DNA of 64,000 nucleotides, taken from assembly GCF_009928415.1 (NCBI RefSeq), contig NZ_JAABNN010000004.1, positions 241,191-305,190 of the forward strand. Direction: 5' to 3'. The notes below the pieces were generated by a model. The model worked only from the letters and a program-made list of their open reading frames with translations, was not told where the DNA came from and searched no databases. Below are positions 17,123 through 25,939 of this stretch, piece after piece (the stretch's first letter is position 1; each line of letters begins with the position of its first letter). This stretch comes from Bacillus sp. USDA818B3_A. Lineage in GTDB: Bacteria; Bacillota; Bacilli; Bacillales; Cytobacillaceae. A program made the translations under genes and the position numbers.

Positions 17123-17470
17123 TTATTTTTTCGCTGCCAGCCATGAAGCCATCGTCTCAGCATCATCGCCAGTAACCAAACCTGCAGGCATTCCACCTGA
17201 TTTACCGTTTTTAAGAATGTCTAGAATTTCATCTTTTGAATACTTCGATCCAACTTTGGTTAAATTTGGACCCATTGCCCCTTTCATATCGCCGCCATGA
17301 CAGCTGGAACATTTTTGGTCGTAAATTTTTTGAGCATCAGCTGTTTCTGTTGTTTTCGTTGTCCCGCCGTTGTCCGTATTTTTTGACTCATCTTTGTCGC
17401 CACCTCCACAGGCAGCAAGACCCATTACAAGCGAAGTTCCAAGTAATAAGGCTGATAGTTTTTTCTTCAT
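17123..17470 (-). CDS. cccB: Cytochrome c-551 lipoprotein
   Basis: A small monoheme cytochrome c of 115 residues. The lipobox LGLAAC would attach it to the outer face of the membrane by lipidated Cys. A Gly/Asp/Thr-rich linker follows, then the heme motif CSSCH (near residues 54-58). The GMPAG segment near the C-terminus probably provides the Met ligand. B. subtilis CccB is of equal size and lies next to ftsE. It would be a natural electron carrier near the multiheme cluster, but proximity here is simply the conserved backbone order. Confidence 0.92.
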   Translation of the reverse strand: MKKKLSALLLGTSLVMGLAACGGGDKDESKNTDNGGTTKTTETADAQKIYDQKCSSCHGGDMKGAMGPNLTKVGSKYSKDEILDILKNGKSGGMPAGLVTGDDAETMASWLAAKK

Positions 17471-17513
17471 TCCATGACCCCCTTTTTCGAGAAAATGTTT
17501 CCATCAATGTACT

Positions 17514-17519
17514 ATTATA
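17514..17519 (-). promoter_or_regulatory. Probable -10 of the cccB promoter
   Basis: A perfect TATAAT on the minus strand lies 44 nt upstream of the cccB ATG, just past the end of the YitT-family gene. The -35 is weak. It suggests cccB is transcribed separately. Confidence 0.4.
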
Positions 17520-17525
17520 CCAGCG

Positions 17526-18392
17526 TTACGCACGTTTGAAACCTTCACCGAGGACTTCGGCTGCATCCATAACAATGACAAAGGCTGATGGATCAAGGGT
17601 TTTCACCAAATTTTTCAATTTTGTGAACTCCGTTTGATCTACCACACACATTAGCACTGGCCGCTCATGGTCTGTAAAGCCACCATATGCTGATAGTTTT
17701 GTCACTCCACGGTCGATTTTATTCAAAATCCCTTCCCGAACCTCATCTTGATTGTTCGTGATGATCATGGCCATTTTCGAGCTGTTAAAACCCACTTGAA
17801 TAAGGTCGATTGTTTTACTTGTCACAAAGAGGGCAATTAACGCATACAGTCCTTTTTCGATATCAAAGACAGCCGCAGCAGTGAGAACAATCACCCCATC
17901 GATGATGACAACGCATCTGCCAAGGGTAAAACCGGTATATTTATGGATGATTTGCGCGGCTACATCGGTGCCGCCAGTGGAGCCATTTCCTCTAAAAACA
18001 ATTCCAAGCCCCAGTCCTACGCCTATTCCTCCAAATAATGCGCCAAGAAGGGCATCATGTGTCCAAGGTTCAAGATGCTTCGTCAGAAACACGACAAATG
18101 GCAAAAAGATGGTTCCGGCAAAAGTTTTCACTCCGAATTGTTTTCCTAAAAAGACAACACCAGCAATAAATAACGGAATATTAAAGGCCCATTGAACATA
18201 GGCTGGTTCCCATCCAAAAACGCCCTTTAAAATCGTACTAATTCCGCTTACTCCACCCGAGGCGACTTGGTTTGGGAGCAAAAACACATTAAAGGTTATG
18301 GCGATGATTGCCGCTCCTATTAACACGAGAATATATTCAAACGCCACTCTCAGTTTCGGATAGGTTTGTGTTAGGTTGTCAAATACGTTCAT
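17526..18392 (-). CDS. YitT/DUF2179 family membrane protein
   Basis: A 288-residue protein with about five or six transmembrane segments (FEYILVLIGAAIIAITFNVFLLPNQV and following). A soluble C-terminal DUF2179 domain of about 80 residues contains KLSAYGGFTDHERPVLMCVV. The family has no firm function. B. subtilis has a relative (YvjA) between prfB and cccB, which supports orthology. The ATG at 18392 follows GAGGAG; the longer frame upstream has no ribosome site. Confidence 0.82.
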   Translation of the reverse strand: MNVFDNLTQTYPKLRVAFEYILVLIGAAIIAITFNVFLLPNQVASGGVSGISTILKGVFGWEPAYVQWAFNIPLFIAGVVFLGKQFGVKTFAGTIFLPFVVFLTKHLEPWTHDALLGALFGGIGVGLGLGIVFRGNGSTGGTDVAAQIIHKYTGFTLGRCVVIIDGVIVLTAAAVFDIEKGLYALIALFVTSKTIDLIQVGFNSSKMAMIITNNQDEVREGILNKIDRGVTKLSAYGGFTDHERPVLMCVVDQTEFTKLKNLVKTLDPSAFVIVMDAAEVLGEGFKRA

Positions 18393-18602
18393 AAAACAGA
18401 TTCTCCTCTTTTTTCTATCTAAATCTGAAAGTGAGTATAGCATTTCATAAATATTGGTGTAAATGGCATTATGTTAACGTGATAAAGTGGTAATACCCTG
18501 AACATTCGCTGGTCTTAGCATTCGCCTTTCCTCATGATTTCATAAGAGAGCTTTTTGAAAAAGGCTGATCGACTGAAGTATGGATTAAATTATAATTGGG
18601 AG

Positions 18603-18770
18603 CAATGAAAAGTGCGGTCGTTGCCCAGATCCTTTATTTCATGCTTCCTCGGGCAATGAAGCGCCTTTTCATTGACCCAAATCCCTTATTTCATGCTTCC
18701 TGGGACAATGAAGCGCCCTTTCATTGACCCAAATCCTTTTTTTCATGCCTCATCGGGTAATGAAGCGTCC
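18603..18770. repeat. Second 52-bp intergenic repeat, about 3 copies
   Basis: The phrase CAATGAAGCG recurs at about 18603, 18654, 18706 and 18758 (steps 51, 52, 52). Each is followed by CATTGACCCAAATCC or a variant and then TTTCATGCTTCCT. The sequence is unrelated to the 52-bp array at the window start but has the same period. It fills most of the 18444-18821 gap between the YitT-family gene and prfB. Confidence 0.8.
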
Positions 18771-18777
18771 GTTTTAG

Positions 18778-18815
18778 TAAAAAAGCCTTTGCTGAGTAAA
18801 TCAGCAAAGGCTCTT
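18778..18815 (-). terminator. Terminator of prfB
   Basis: GCCTTTGCTGA (18785-18795) and TCAGCAAAGGC (18801-18811) form a perfect 11-bp stem with a 5-nt loop. A T-run follows in the minus direction. Confidence 0.88.
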
Positions 18816-18821
18816 TCAATA

Positions 18822-19923
18822 TTATGAAATTCTAGAACGTAAATAGGCATTAATAAATGGATCCAAGTCCCCATCCATGACCGCTTGAACATTACCAGAT
18901 TCCGTACTTGTACGATGGTCTTTCACCATAGAATATGGGTGGAACACATAGGAACGGATTTGGCTTCCCCAGCCGATTTCCTTCTGTTCACCGCGGATTT
19001 CCAATAGTTCTTGCTCCTGGCGCTCAATTTCCCGTTGATACAGCTTCGCTTTTAACATTTTCATTGCTGACTCGCGGTTTTTAATCTGTGAACGTTCCGA
19101 TTGGCAGGTAACGACAACCCCCGTTGGCAGGTGGGTAATCCGGACTGCCGAATCTGTTGTATTGATATGCTGTCCACCTGCACCCGTTGCACGATAAGTA
19201 TCAATTTTTAAATCCTCTGTACGAACTTCCACCTGAATTTCTTCATTAAATTCAGGCATGACCTCACAGGAAACAAACGAGGTGTGCCGGCGGCCAGATG
19301 AATCGAATGGCGAAATCCGAACAAGCCGGTGTACTCCTTTTTCTGCTTTCAAATAGCCATAGGCATTATGCCCTTTAATCGACAAGGTGACACTCTTGAT
19401 TCCGGCTTCATCACCAGGAAGATAGTCAAGCGTTTCAACCTTAAAGCCCTTTTTCTCTGCCCAGCGGGTATACATCCGAAGCAGCATCGATCCCCAGTCC
19501 TGAGATTCCGTTCCACCAGCACCTGGATGCAGCTCTAGGATCGCATTATTTTTATCATATTCCTCACTCAACAGAAGCTGAAGTTCAAACTGGCCTAGGC
19601 GGCTTGTCAATTGCTCCAGTTCTTCTTCGAGTTCAGCCTTTAATTCTTGGTCATCCTCTTCTTTGACAAGTTCATAGGTGATTTCGAGATTTTCATAAGA
19701 CTCGTTTAAGCCCATGAACTCATTCACCTGATCTTTTAACGCATTTGCTTCACTAATAACGGCCTGGGCCTTCTCCTGATCATTCCAGAAATCAGGCTGC
19801 AGCATCTCATCATCTAGCTCAGCAATTCTCGCCTCTTTATTTTCTAGGTCAAAGAGACCCCCTAAAGTCCGCTAATTTCTTAGCTGTTTTTTCAAGTTCA
19901 TTCCGAATTTCTGCTAATTCCAT
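18822..19923 (-). CDS. prfB: Peptide chain release factor 2, programmed +1 frameshift
   Basis: RF2 terminates translation at UGA and UAA. The gene is in two frames: codons 1-24 run from ATG 19923 to CTT 19852, then an in-frame TGA (19851-19849), and the rest continues from 19850 in the +1 frame to 18822. Joined, the product is 366 residues, equal to B. subtilis RF2. The anticodon-like SPF motif (RISPFDSSG) and the catalytic GGQ ([15 protein letters not shown]) are present. In B. subtilis prfB follows secA on the same strand; here secA is on the other strand, about 11 kb away. Confidence 0.95.
19848..19863 (-). promoter_or_regulatory. RF2 programmed frameshift site
   Basis: The minus strand reads AGGGGGTCTCTTTGAC. 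An internal SD-like AGGGGG lies three bases upstream of the slippery CTT followed by TGA and C, the classic arrangement. Low RF2 lets the ribosome slip forward one base, giving autoregulation. Confidence 0.92.
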
Positions 19924-20205
19924 GTTCTTCACCTCTATAAAAATAATCATTACCTTTGTAAAATTAGTCAATCCCTATCCATTATAGCGTGAGAACCCTG
20001 TTAAATTCAAAATTAGGCCGCACTTTTTAAAAATCACTCCTCTGTTTAGACAAAAATAAAACGTAAAAATCCACTAAATATCCTTAGTATTTATATATTT
20101 CATTGTGTCTAAGATGGTACTATTAAATAGGAACAAATTGGATTTTACGGATAACTTATATATAAAAAATGTTTAGGCTATATTACCGAAAGGAGAATGG
20201 AGAAG

Positions 20206-22128
20206 ATGAACCGTAATGAACTTTGTCCTTGCGGGAGTGGAAAAAAGTATAAAAAGTGCTGCGGAGCACATGATGCCATTTCCATCACCGAGGTGCTCGT
20301 AAATGAAATAGAATATCTTCAAAAACAATTCCTCCATTTTGCTTATTATCACTTCGGCCATGAAATCGCAGAAGATTTTGAAATCCTTGAGGAGAGTATG
20401 GATTTTGAAAATGAACAGGAGCGGGAATTCTTTGAAGCGATTCACTCCATTTGGTTTGCTCTGTTTGCAGAGTTGGATGATGGTGATACCGTTATTAAAA
20501 AATTCATCTCAGCTGAAGCCGGAAAAATAAAACGCCCTAAATTAAAGCATATTTTGCAATCATGGACTTCTGCAAGGACGATTGCCGGGAAGATCGTATC
20601 TTTTAATGATCACACACTGACTGTTGAAGATGGCTTCACCTCAGAACAATTAGAGGCATTGATCTTTAATGATTCCTATCAGGTAAAAGAGGGGTCGTTC
20701 TTTATTGGGATCCTGCTGCCATTTGAACAAAAGAATGTATTCTTCCCATCACTTTTGGAATTACCTGGCCTCAACGCGGATCTTGCCTTTTCCTATATTG
20801 AAGATAACAGCTTCGATTATGATTACGACACACCACAAGAATATCTGACTGACTACTTCATGGAGGTAATCAGTGAGCTTCCAATGGTGGGAGGACTCTT
20901 GGAAGTCGATGAAATGGACTGGCCTGCTCCTATCTACAGGGAAATAGCCCTTCTCTTTAAGGAGAAGATGGAACTATTTCTACCGTCTCCGGTGATAGAT
21001 ACTGGTGTGGTTCTCTGGAATCATTTTTGTCAGAAAAAACAAAAACGAATTCAAAATCCCAATATTTATGTAGCCGCCCTTCATTATTTAGTCACAACGA
21101 TTGCACCCATCGATAGGCGACTAACGAAAAAGGAACTTGCGAACCTGTATGGTGTTTCTGCAGGAAGCCTTTCCTCGGTCGTCACGGAACTTGAACATGA
21201 ATTGGCTGAAGAAATAGCCCAGTTAAACAGGCTTGTTGACAGCAGTGATGAACAAGAGCCTGCCATCCAATTGGCCTCTGTGATTGATTTTCCTAAGCAT
21301 AAAGATTCTCAAGCTTCTGAGCCTGCTCCGGGACAATCAACGATCATGACCCTTCAAGGTACTGCAGAAAAGCATGGGAAGAAAACGACAGGACGAAAGG
21401 TTTCCAAGCGCAATGAAGAAAGGGCCCGCAGCTTGATTTATGATGCGATGCAAACCGATGGAAAACAGCGATATAAGCTGGCTGAAGAAGCATTAAAACT
21501 GAATCCAAATTGTGTGGATGCCTATGTGATTCTTGCGGAAAAAACAAAGAGCTTAGAGGAAGCGATTTTGCTGTTTGAAAAAGGAATCAAGGCCGGGGAA
21601 ACAGAACTTGGCAAAGCCTTTTTCAAAGAAAACACGGGCTATTTCTGGGGATTGCTTGAAACAAGACCCTTAATGCGGGCAAAGCTTCATTATGCTGAAG
21701 CACTTTCCCTTTTAGGAAATGTAGATCAGGCGGTCCGGCAATATGAAGAGCTGCTGGATTTAAACCCTATGGATAACCAGGGTGTCCGGTTCTCGTTGTT
21801 TGTGGCTTATATGGACTTGGGAGAGTTTAACAAAGCTCATGCGCTCTTAGAACAATATGATGATGAAACGGCGCAGCATTTATACAACAAGCTGCTGCTG
21901 GAATTATATGAAAGTGGCTTTACCGCACGAGCCGAAATGCTCTTGAAGGGGGCAAAGAAGGAAAATAAACATGTGATTGGGTACTTAACCGGTAAAAAAA
22001 GATTGCCTGCCTATCCTCCTGAATACTATGGTTTCGGGGATGAAAATGAAGCGATTGTTTATGCAGATATGCATTTGCGGTTGTGGAAGAAGATTGATGG
22101 ATTGGAGATGTGGTTGAAGGGGAAATGA
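20206..22128 (+). CDS. SEC-C motif and TPR-repeat protein
   Basis: A 640-residue protein of unknown role. It begins with a zinc-binding SEC-C motif ([13 protein letters not shown], residues 7-19), the motif that ends SecA. A long middle part includes an HTH-like stretch (LTKKELANLYGVSAGSLSSV). The C-terminal third has TPR-like helices (AEEALKLNPNCVDAYVILAE and QYEELLDLNPMDNQG). It has no signal peptide and is probably cytosolic. ATG at 20206 is preferred because AGGAG (20191-20195) lies 10 nt away; ATG 20197 is only 1 nt from it. SEC-C plus TPR suggests a chaperone-like or quality-control role, which is inference. Confidence 0.8.
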   Translation: MNRNELCPCGSGKKYKKCCGAHDAISITEVLVNEIEYLQKQFLHFAYYHFGHEIAEDFEILEESMDFENEQEREFFEAIHSIWFALFAELDDGDTVIKKFISAEAGKIKRPKLKHILQSWTSARTIAGKIVSFNDHTLTVEDGFTSEQLEALIFNDSYQVKEGSFFIGILLPFEQKNVFFPSLLELPGLNADLAFSYIEDNSFDYDYDTPQEYLTDYFMEVISELPMVGGLLEVDEMDWPAPIYREIALLFKEKMELFLPSPVIDTGVVLWNHFCQKKQKRIQNPNIYVAALHYLVTTIAPIDRRLTKKELANLYGVSAGSLSSVVTELEHELAEEIAQLNRLVDSSDEQEPAIQLASVIDFPKHKDSQASEPAPGQSTIMTLQGTAEKHGKKTTGRKVSKRNEERARSLIYDAMQTDGKQRYKLAEEALKLNPNCVDAYVILAEKTKSLEEAILLFEKGIKAGETELGKAFFKENTGYFWGLLETRPLMRAKLHYAEALSLLGNVDQAVRQYEELLDLNPMDNQGVRFSLFVAYMDLGEFNKAHALLEQYDDETAQHLYNKLLLELYESGFTARAEMLLKGAKKENKHVIGYLTGKKRLPAYPPEYYGFGDENEAIVYADMHLRLWKKIDGLEMWLKGK

Positions 22129-22156
22129 AAAACGAGAGGGTTCTCCCTCTCGTTTT
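22129..22156. terminator. Bidirectional terminator between convergent genes
   Basis: AAAACGAGAGGG (22129-22140) and CCCTCTCGTTTT (22145-22156) form a perfect 12-bp stem with a TTCT loop. It exactly fills the gap between the SEC-C gene and the eight-heme cytochrome gene. Confidence 0.9.
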
Positions 22157-23896
22157 TTATGGAGCCACAACATCAGTCGTTTCGGTCGTTGGGGTAACTT
22201 GTTCGTCTGGTGGTGAACTAGCATCATCATCTGGTAATGGTTCAGATGCAGGCGTGGCTGAATCATTGCTAGTATCAGAAGTCGATGAACTAGTATCAGT
22301 CTGTGTTGTACTATTTGTTTCCGCAGCTGGATTGGTCGTAGTTGAAGATTCCTTCGCGGCACTTGTTTCTGTTGTTTCATTGGTTGTTGTAGTTGTTACA
22401 GGATCAGGTAAAGGGACATACTTTGGCCCATGAGCCGCACTCAATATTCGGTCACTATTTAAGGATCCAGTACCATGACACAAAGAGCAGGCTTCAGTTT
22501 GACTAGAATGATATTCTGGGCTTGGAAGCTTAGCTGTGACACCATAAATAGATGTAGATCCATTATGACATTTCATACAAAATTGTTTTTCGGTATTAAC
22601 ATCCCAATCTTTTATACCACCTGTAAATGTAAAACCATCGGTTGGATTGTCGTGACCAAATGTACTTCTCAATAAATATGAGTTATTGGATCCATGTGTT
22701 TCATGACATTCCGCACATGGCATGAACCCTTGCAATTTACTGCCATCTTGGGCTGTAATAGAATGCTGTGTGGAAACACCATCTGTATAGTATTTCTTGA
22801 TATCCGTATGACAAGAGAGGCATAAAGAATAATTATCCATACTGCCGTCAGCTGTTAGAGCCTTTTTATATTTAAGGAACTCATAGTAACCATTTTTAAA
22901 AGTTGTCGTGTCAAAGATACTTTTATTTGTGTTAGAAGCCGAATCCAATACTGTGTTTTCTTCATGGCAATTTATACAAGAGTTTTCTATGCTATCTACT
23001 TTTAAACTGGTTAGTCCTCTTTGGTTGAGATCTGCCGCTTTATGATTATAAACATAATGGTCCTTTAATAGATTGGGGTTGTCTTTACTCCAATCTAAGT
23101 GTGGGTTGTGACAGGTAGTGCAGGATTGCTGCTGCAATTTGTCTATACCAGCAGTATGATGGTTTTTACTTTCTTGATTTTCAATGGCTGGTGCATTGAG
23201 AGTTCCATCGTGACATGCCATGCAATAGTTCTCTGTGGCATCGTCACTTGGTTTTACTTCTAGTGTATCGGTTGACCCTTTATGGGTACTGTGACAAGTC
23301 GAACACATATTAGTGTTTAATGTGTAATGACCATGCGGATTGGAACTTGTATGATGAGATTGATCGTCAAAGTCCTCCCAGTCAACATTTGTCTTAGTAG
23401 TAAATTTAAATGATATATTATTAATTTTATTAATTGCAGGATCACCTATGTAACTTGGTTGAATACTTGCTATAAAAGATTTATTTAGCTCAAAGTCATT
23501 TTCCGGCTCAAAGGTAATACTATAAGCCAGCATGCCTGGAATGTTAAGATCCTTTAATGTCGAAGTACCAGTGATTTCCGCATCACCCTGTATTACCTTA
23601 ATAGCTTTTTGCTCGTTTATCTGTGCTATAGGTTTTTGGTCTACAATAGTAAATTTTATCTTAGCATCTTTGGGGATATTGGTTAAATCATCTCCAAGTA
23701 ATTCTGTATTATCTGGTAATACTATTCCTGTTCCAGATATATCAGATGCAGAGACCAAGTTATTTGGAATTGCAAGCGCTAAGCCTATTAAAAAGAGGAA
23801 TAAGATTAATAAACTAGTGGTATATACTATTTTATATCTTGTTAGAAGATTCATTCGATTCATCTCTTTTTCTGTTAATTTATTTATGCCGGACAT
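22157..23896 (-). CDS. Octaheme c-type cytochrome with mucin-like tail
   Basis: A 579-residue exported protein with eight CXXCH motifs (CSTCH, CMACH, CTTCH, CINCH, CLSCH, CAECH, CMKCH, CSLCH). Three are of the form CxxCHxxH, typical of the doubled-CXXCH family. A transmembrane or signal segment lies near residues 24-46, followed by about 110 residues that look like an Ig/Big_5-type domain. The last 85 residues are almost only Thr, Ser, Glu, Asp, Pro and Ala, like a wall-spanning stalk; no LPXTG motif is present. ATG codons at 23863 and 23854 are alternative starts. A hairpin and a candidate promoter upstream suggest partly separate transcription. Confidence 0.85.
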   Translation of the reverse strand: MSGINKLTEKEMNRMNLLTRYKIVYTTSLLILFLFLIGLALAIPNNLVSASDISGTGIVLPDNTELLGDDLTNIPKDAKIKFTIVDQKPIAQINEQKAIKVIQGDAEITGTSTLKDLNIPGMLAYSITFEPENDFELNKSFIASIQPSYIGDPAINKINNISFKFTTKTNVDWEDFDDQSHHTSSNPHGHYTLNTNMCSTCHSTHKGSTDTLEVKPSDDATENYCMACHDGTLNAPAIENQESKNHHTAGIDKLQQQSCTTCHNPHLDWSKDNPNLLKDHYVYNHKAADLNQRGLTSLKVDSIENSCINCHEENTVLDSASNTNKSIFDTTTFKNGYYEFLKYKKALTADGSMDNYSLCLSCHTDIKKYYTDGVSTQHSITAQDGSKLQGFMPCAECHETHGSNNSYLLRSTFGHDNPTDGFTFTGGIKDWDVNTEKQFCMKCHNGSTSIYGVTAKLPSPEYHSSQTEACSLCHGTGSLNSDRILSAAHGPKYVPLPDPVTTTTTNETTETSAAKESSTTTNPAAETNSTTQTDTSSSTSDTSNDSATPASEPLPDDDASSPPDEQVTPTTETTDVVAP

Positions 23897-23929
23897 GTTT
23901 CTTCCATTATTAATAAGAATTACAAGTCA

Positions 23930-23938
23930 ATTATAGCA
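23930..23938 (-). promoter_or_regulatory. Extended -10 upstream of the octaheme cytochrome gene
   Basis: TGCTATAAT on the minus strand, 34 nt upstream of the first ATG, is a perfect extended -10. No good -35 is seen. It lies downstream of the terminator at 24032-24069, consistent with an independent transcript. Confidence 0.45.
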
Positions 23939-24031
23939 ATGAAAAGGCGTGTATTTGGGGCTTAAATAGAGCAATTTTTTGACAGTTTTCCAAAATGAGA
24001 GGATAATAGAAGGAATATGGAAAAATCCATA

Positions 24032-24069
24032 AAAACAAGGTAACAATATTACTATTGCTACCTTGTTTT
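24032..24069 (-). terminator. Terminator of the hexaheme cytochrome operon
   Basis: AAAACAAGGTAACAAT (24032-24047) pairs with ATTGCTACCTTGTTTT (24054-24069) with one mismatch. It is followed by TTTTTATGG in the minus direction. Confidence 0.75.
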
Positions 24070-24091
24070 AGGAGTTTAATACTTTTCATTT

Positions 24092-24123
24092 AGTCATCAA
24101 ATATTGGCAGATATTTGATGACT
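24092..24123 (-). other. 13-bp perfect hairpin after the hexaheme cytochrome stop
   Basis: AGTCATCAAATAT (24092-24104) and ATATTTGATGACT (24111-24123) form a perfect stem with a 6-nt loop, beginning 4 nt after the stop codon. No U-run follows. With the terminator 23 nt further on it makes a double-hairpin 3' end, likely to protect a long-lived mRNA. Confidence 0.65.
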
Positions 24124-24126
24124 TTT

Positions 24127-25923
24127 TTAGTAGTTGGATCCCCTTGCAGCTCCAGGTTGACCAGATACTGGTCTCTCTTTGTTGTTAGGGTTACCTAAGA
24201 ATTGTTCACCTTGACCATGACATGCATAACATACTGACATACCAGTATAACGTTTTAATGCAGATGATGGGTTAGGGTCTTTTAAATAATCAAGTGCAGC
24301 AGTAGGAGTCATTCCTGCTTCTACTTTTTCAAAATAGTTTTGATCGTTTGCATCACTCATTAACTGAGATTCTGAACCGTGCGCAAAGTGACAGCGTACA
24401 CACGTTAAATTGTCAGCTCCTGTTTTGTGGCGGTGAGCTGTTGTGTAAGTACCAGTGTCATTTGTACGTGTAGCAGATAGATAGTCTGTGTGACATGCTG
24501 AGCAATATTTGCTCATTTGAAGACCACTGTCCACAACATAGTTTGCATTTGCAGTATCAAATAGAGAAGCAATATTATCTGTTGTTTCAACATCAACACC
24601 GATAGCGATTTGAGCAGTTGAAACATTGTCTACCGCTGAACCAGATGCAAAACCATCTTTCCAAACAACGTTTAATGTGTTTGTAATGTCAGTTCCAGTT
24701 GAATCCTTAAAGAATGTGTCTGCATTACTAAATGGAGCACCTACGTGACCTTTGTCTCTTAACCATAAAGAGTAATCGGCAACATATTTACTTCCATCCC
24801 ATCTGTAAGTTTGGATGACCTTGTCTCCAGCAGCCAATTTAGCACGAGAATATAAGTAGCCGTACTTAGTTTTATCAGTAGAGATATCACTAGCAGTAAG
24901 AGTTTTCTTTACTAGAATGTAAGGTGTGCTGAATGTTGTTGGCACTGTTGAGTTAACACTAAGATTTTGGAATAACTTTCCGTTTTGAGTATCCTTAGTT
25001 GTAGTAGAATAAGCTACTTGCGCCCAGCCCATAGGGTCTAAGTTCAAGTTGTTTTCGCTTGAAGTACCAGAACCGTGCGCAGCGTGACAGCTTGCACAAT
25101 CAAATTCTGCACCCCAAGTACTTGCCCCTACTGAGCCTTTTGCTGTATCAGGATTGTTGTTTCCTCCTGGTGCAGCACTCACTTGTAAAGAGCCGTCTGC
25201 ATCATGAAGGGAACCATTGTGTCCTGCTGTCTGAACGTTGAATGTCCCTGAAATGCTATCAGCATTTTCCTCTGAAACTGGAGCAAATGAGTTATAGGCA
25301 CCTGTTGTACCATCATGACATGCGGAACATGTGCTGTAAGTACCGTCTTTAAATAATAAGTATTCGCCGTCAGCTGCTGTATGTGTTTGGTGACAGCTAG
25401 CACAAGAGTTTGTGTTGTTAGTATAGAAACCATGAACTTTTTGACCAGTTCTTTGTTTTCTTGTATTGTTGTAACCAGTTTGGTTAGCGTTTTGTAATCC
25501 GCTGCCGTCTTTATCCACATGGTCATCTGGTAATTGATACATACCAGTGTTATGTGAATCAGTAACTAAACCAGTAGATTTAGAAAGTGGCGTTGTTCCA
25601 TATCTAGCATAAAGTTCTACTGTATAAACAGTGCCAGGTGTTACAACTGAAGCAGGAATTGTTACACTCCCCTTAAGAGTTGTAGCATCAACATGGATGT
25701 CATAATAACTTTTTACAACTGTATCACCTAATTTAAGTGACATGTCATAACTTGAATCCTTTGTTTCTCCATTCGCTGTATTTGCATTAAATGGAACCAC
25801 AAGATCTAAACCAGATTGATATGGCTTTAGTCCATATGGATCTTTCGCGAATGCAGCAGTGCTAAGGATTCCCACTAAAAAGATGGCAAGAATTAGTGAG
25901 AAACTCATTTTGATCTTACTCAT
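24127..25923 (-). CDS. Secreted hexaheme c-type cytochrome
   Basis: A 598-residue protein with a clear signal peptide (LILAIFLVGILSTAAFA then KDPYG) and no later membrane segment. It has six CXXCH motifs: CASCH, CSACH, CASCH, CSACH, CVRCH and CYACH. Three are CxxCHxxH. About a dozen further His residues lie outside the motifs, enough for bis-His ligation of every heme. Heme motifs cluster in two blocks (about residues 174-285 and 476-580) around a heme-free middle. A strong ribosome site (GGGAGG) and an unusual leader suggest high expression. It is probably the main secreted electron carrier of the cluster; that role is inference. Confidence 0.87.
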   Translation of the reverse strand: MSKIKMSFSLILAIFLVGILSTAAFAKDPYGLKPYQSGLDLVVPFNANTANGETKDSSYDMSLKLGDTVVKSYYDIHVDATTLKGSVTIPASVVTPGTVYTVELYARYGTTPLSKSTGLVTDSHNTGMYQLPDDHVDKDGSGLQNANQTGYNNTRKQRTGQKVHGFYTNNTNSCASCHQTHTAADGEYLLFKDGTYSTCSACHDGTTGAYNSFAPVSEENADSISGTFNVQTAGHNGSLHDADGSLQVSAAPGGNNNPDTAKGSVGASTWGAEFDCASCHAAHGSGTSSENNLNLDPMGWAQVAYSTTTKDTQNGKLFQNLSVNSTVPTTFSTPYILVKKTLTASDISTDKTKYGYLYSRAKLAAGDKVIQTYRWDGSKYVADYSLWLRDKGHVGAPFSNADTFFKDSTGTDITNTLNVVWKDGFASGSAVDNVSTAQIAIGVDVETTDNIASLFDTANANYVVDSGLQMSKYCSACHTDYLSATRTNDTGTYTTAHRHKTGADNLTCVRCHFAHGSESQLMSDANDQNYFEKVEAGMTPTAALDYLKDPNPSSALKRYTGMSVCYACHGQGEQFLGNPNNKERPVSGQPGAARGSNY

Positions 25924-25939
25924 TCCAAAAACCTCCCAT

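Noticed and set aside
22110..22433. Plus-strand frame opposite the cytochrome stalk (107 residues)
   Set aside because: It is a shadow of the Thr/Ser-rich coding strand and overlaps the terminator.
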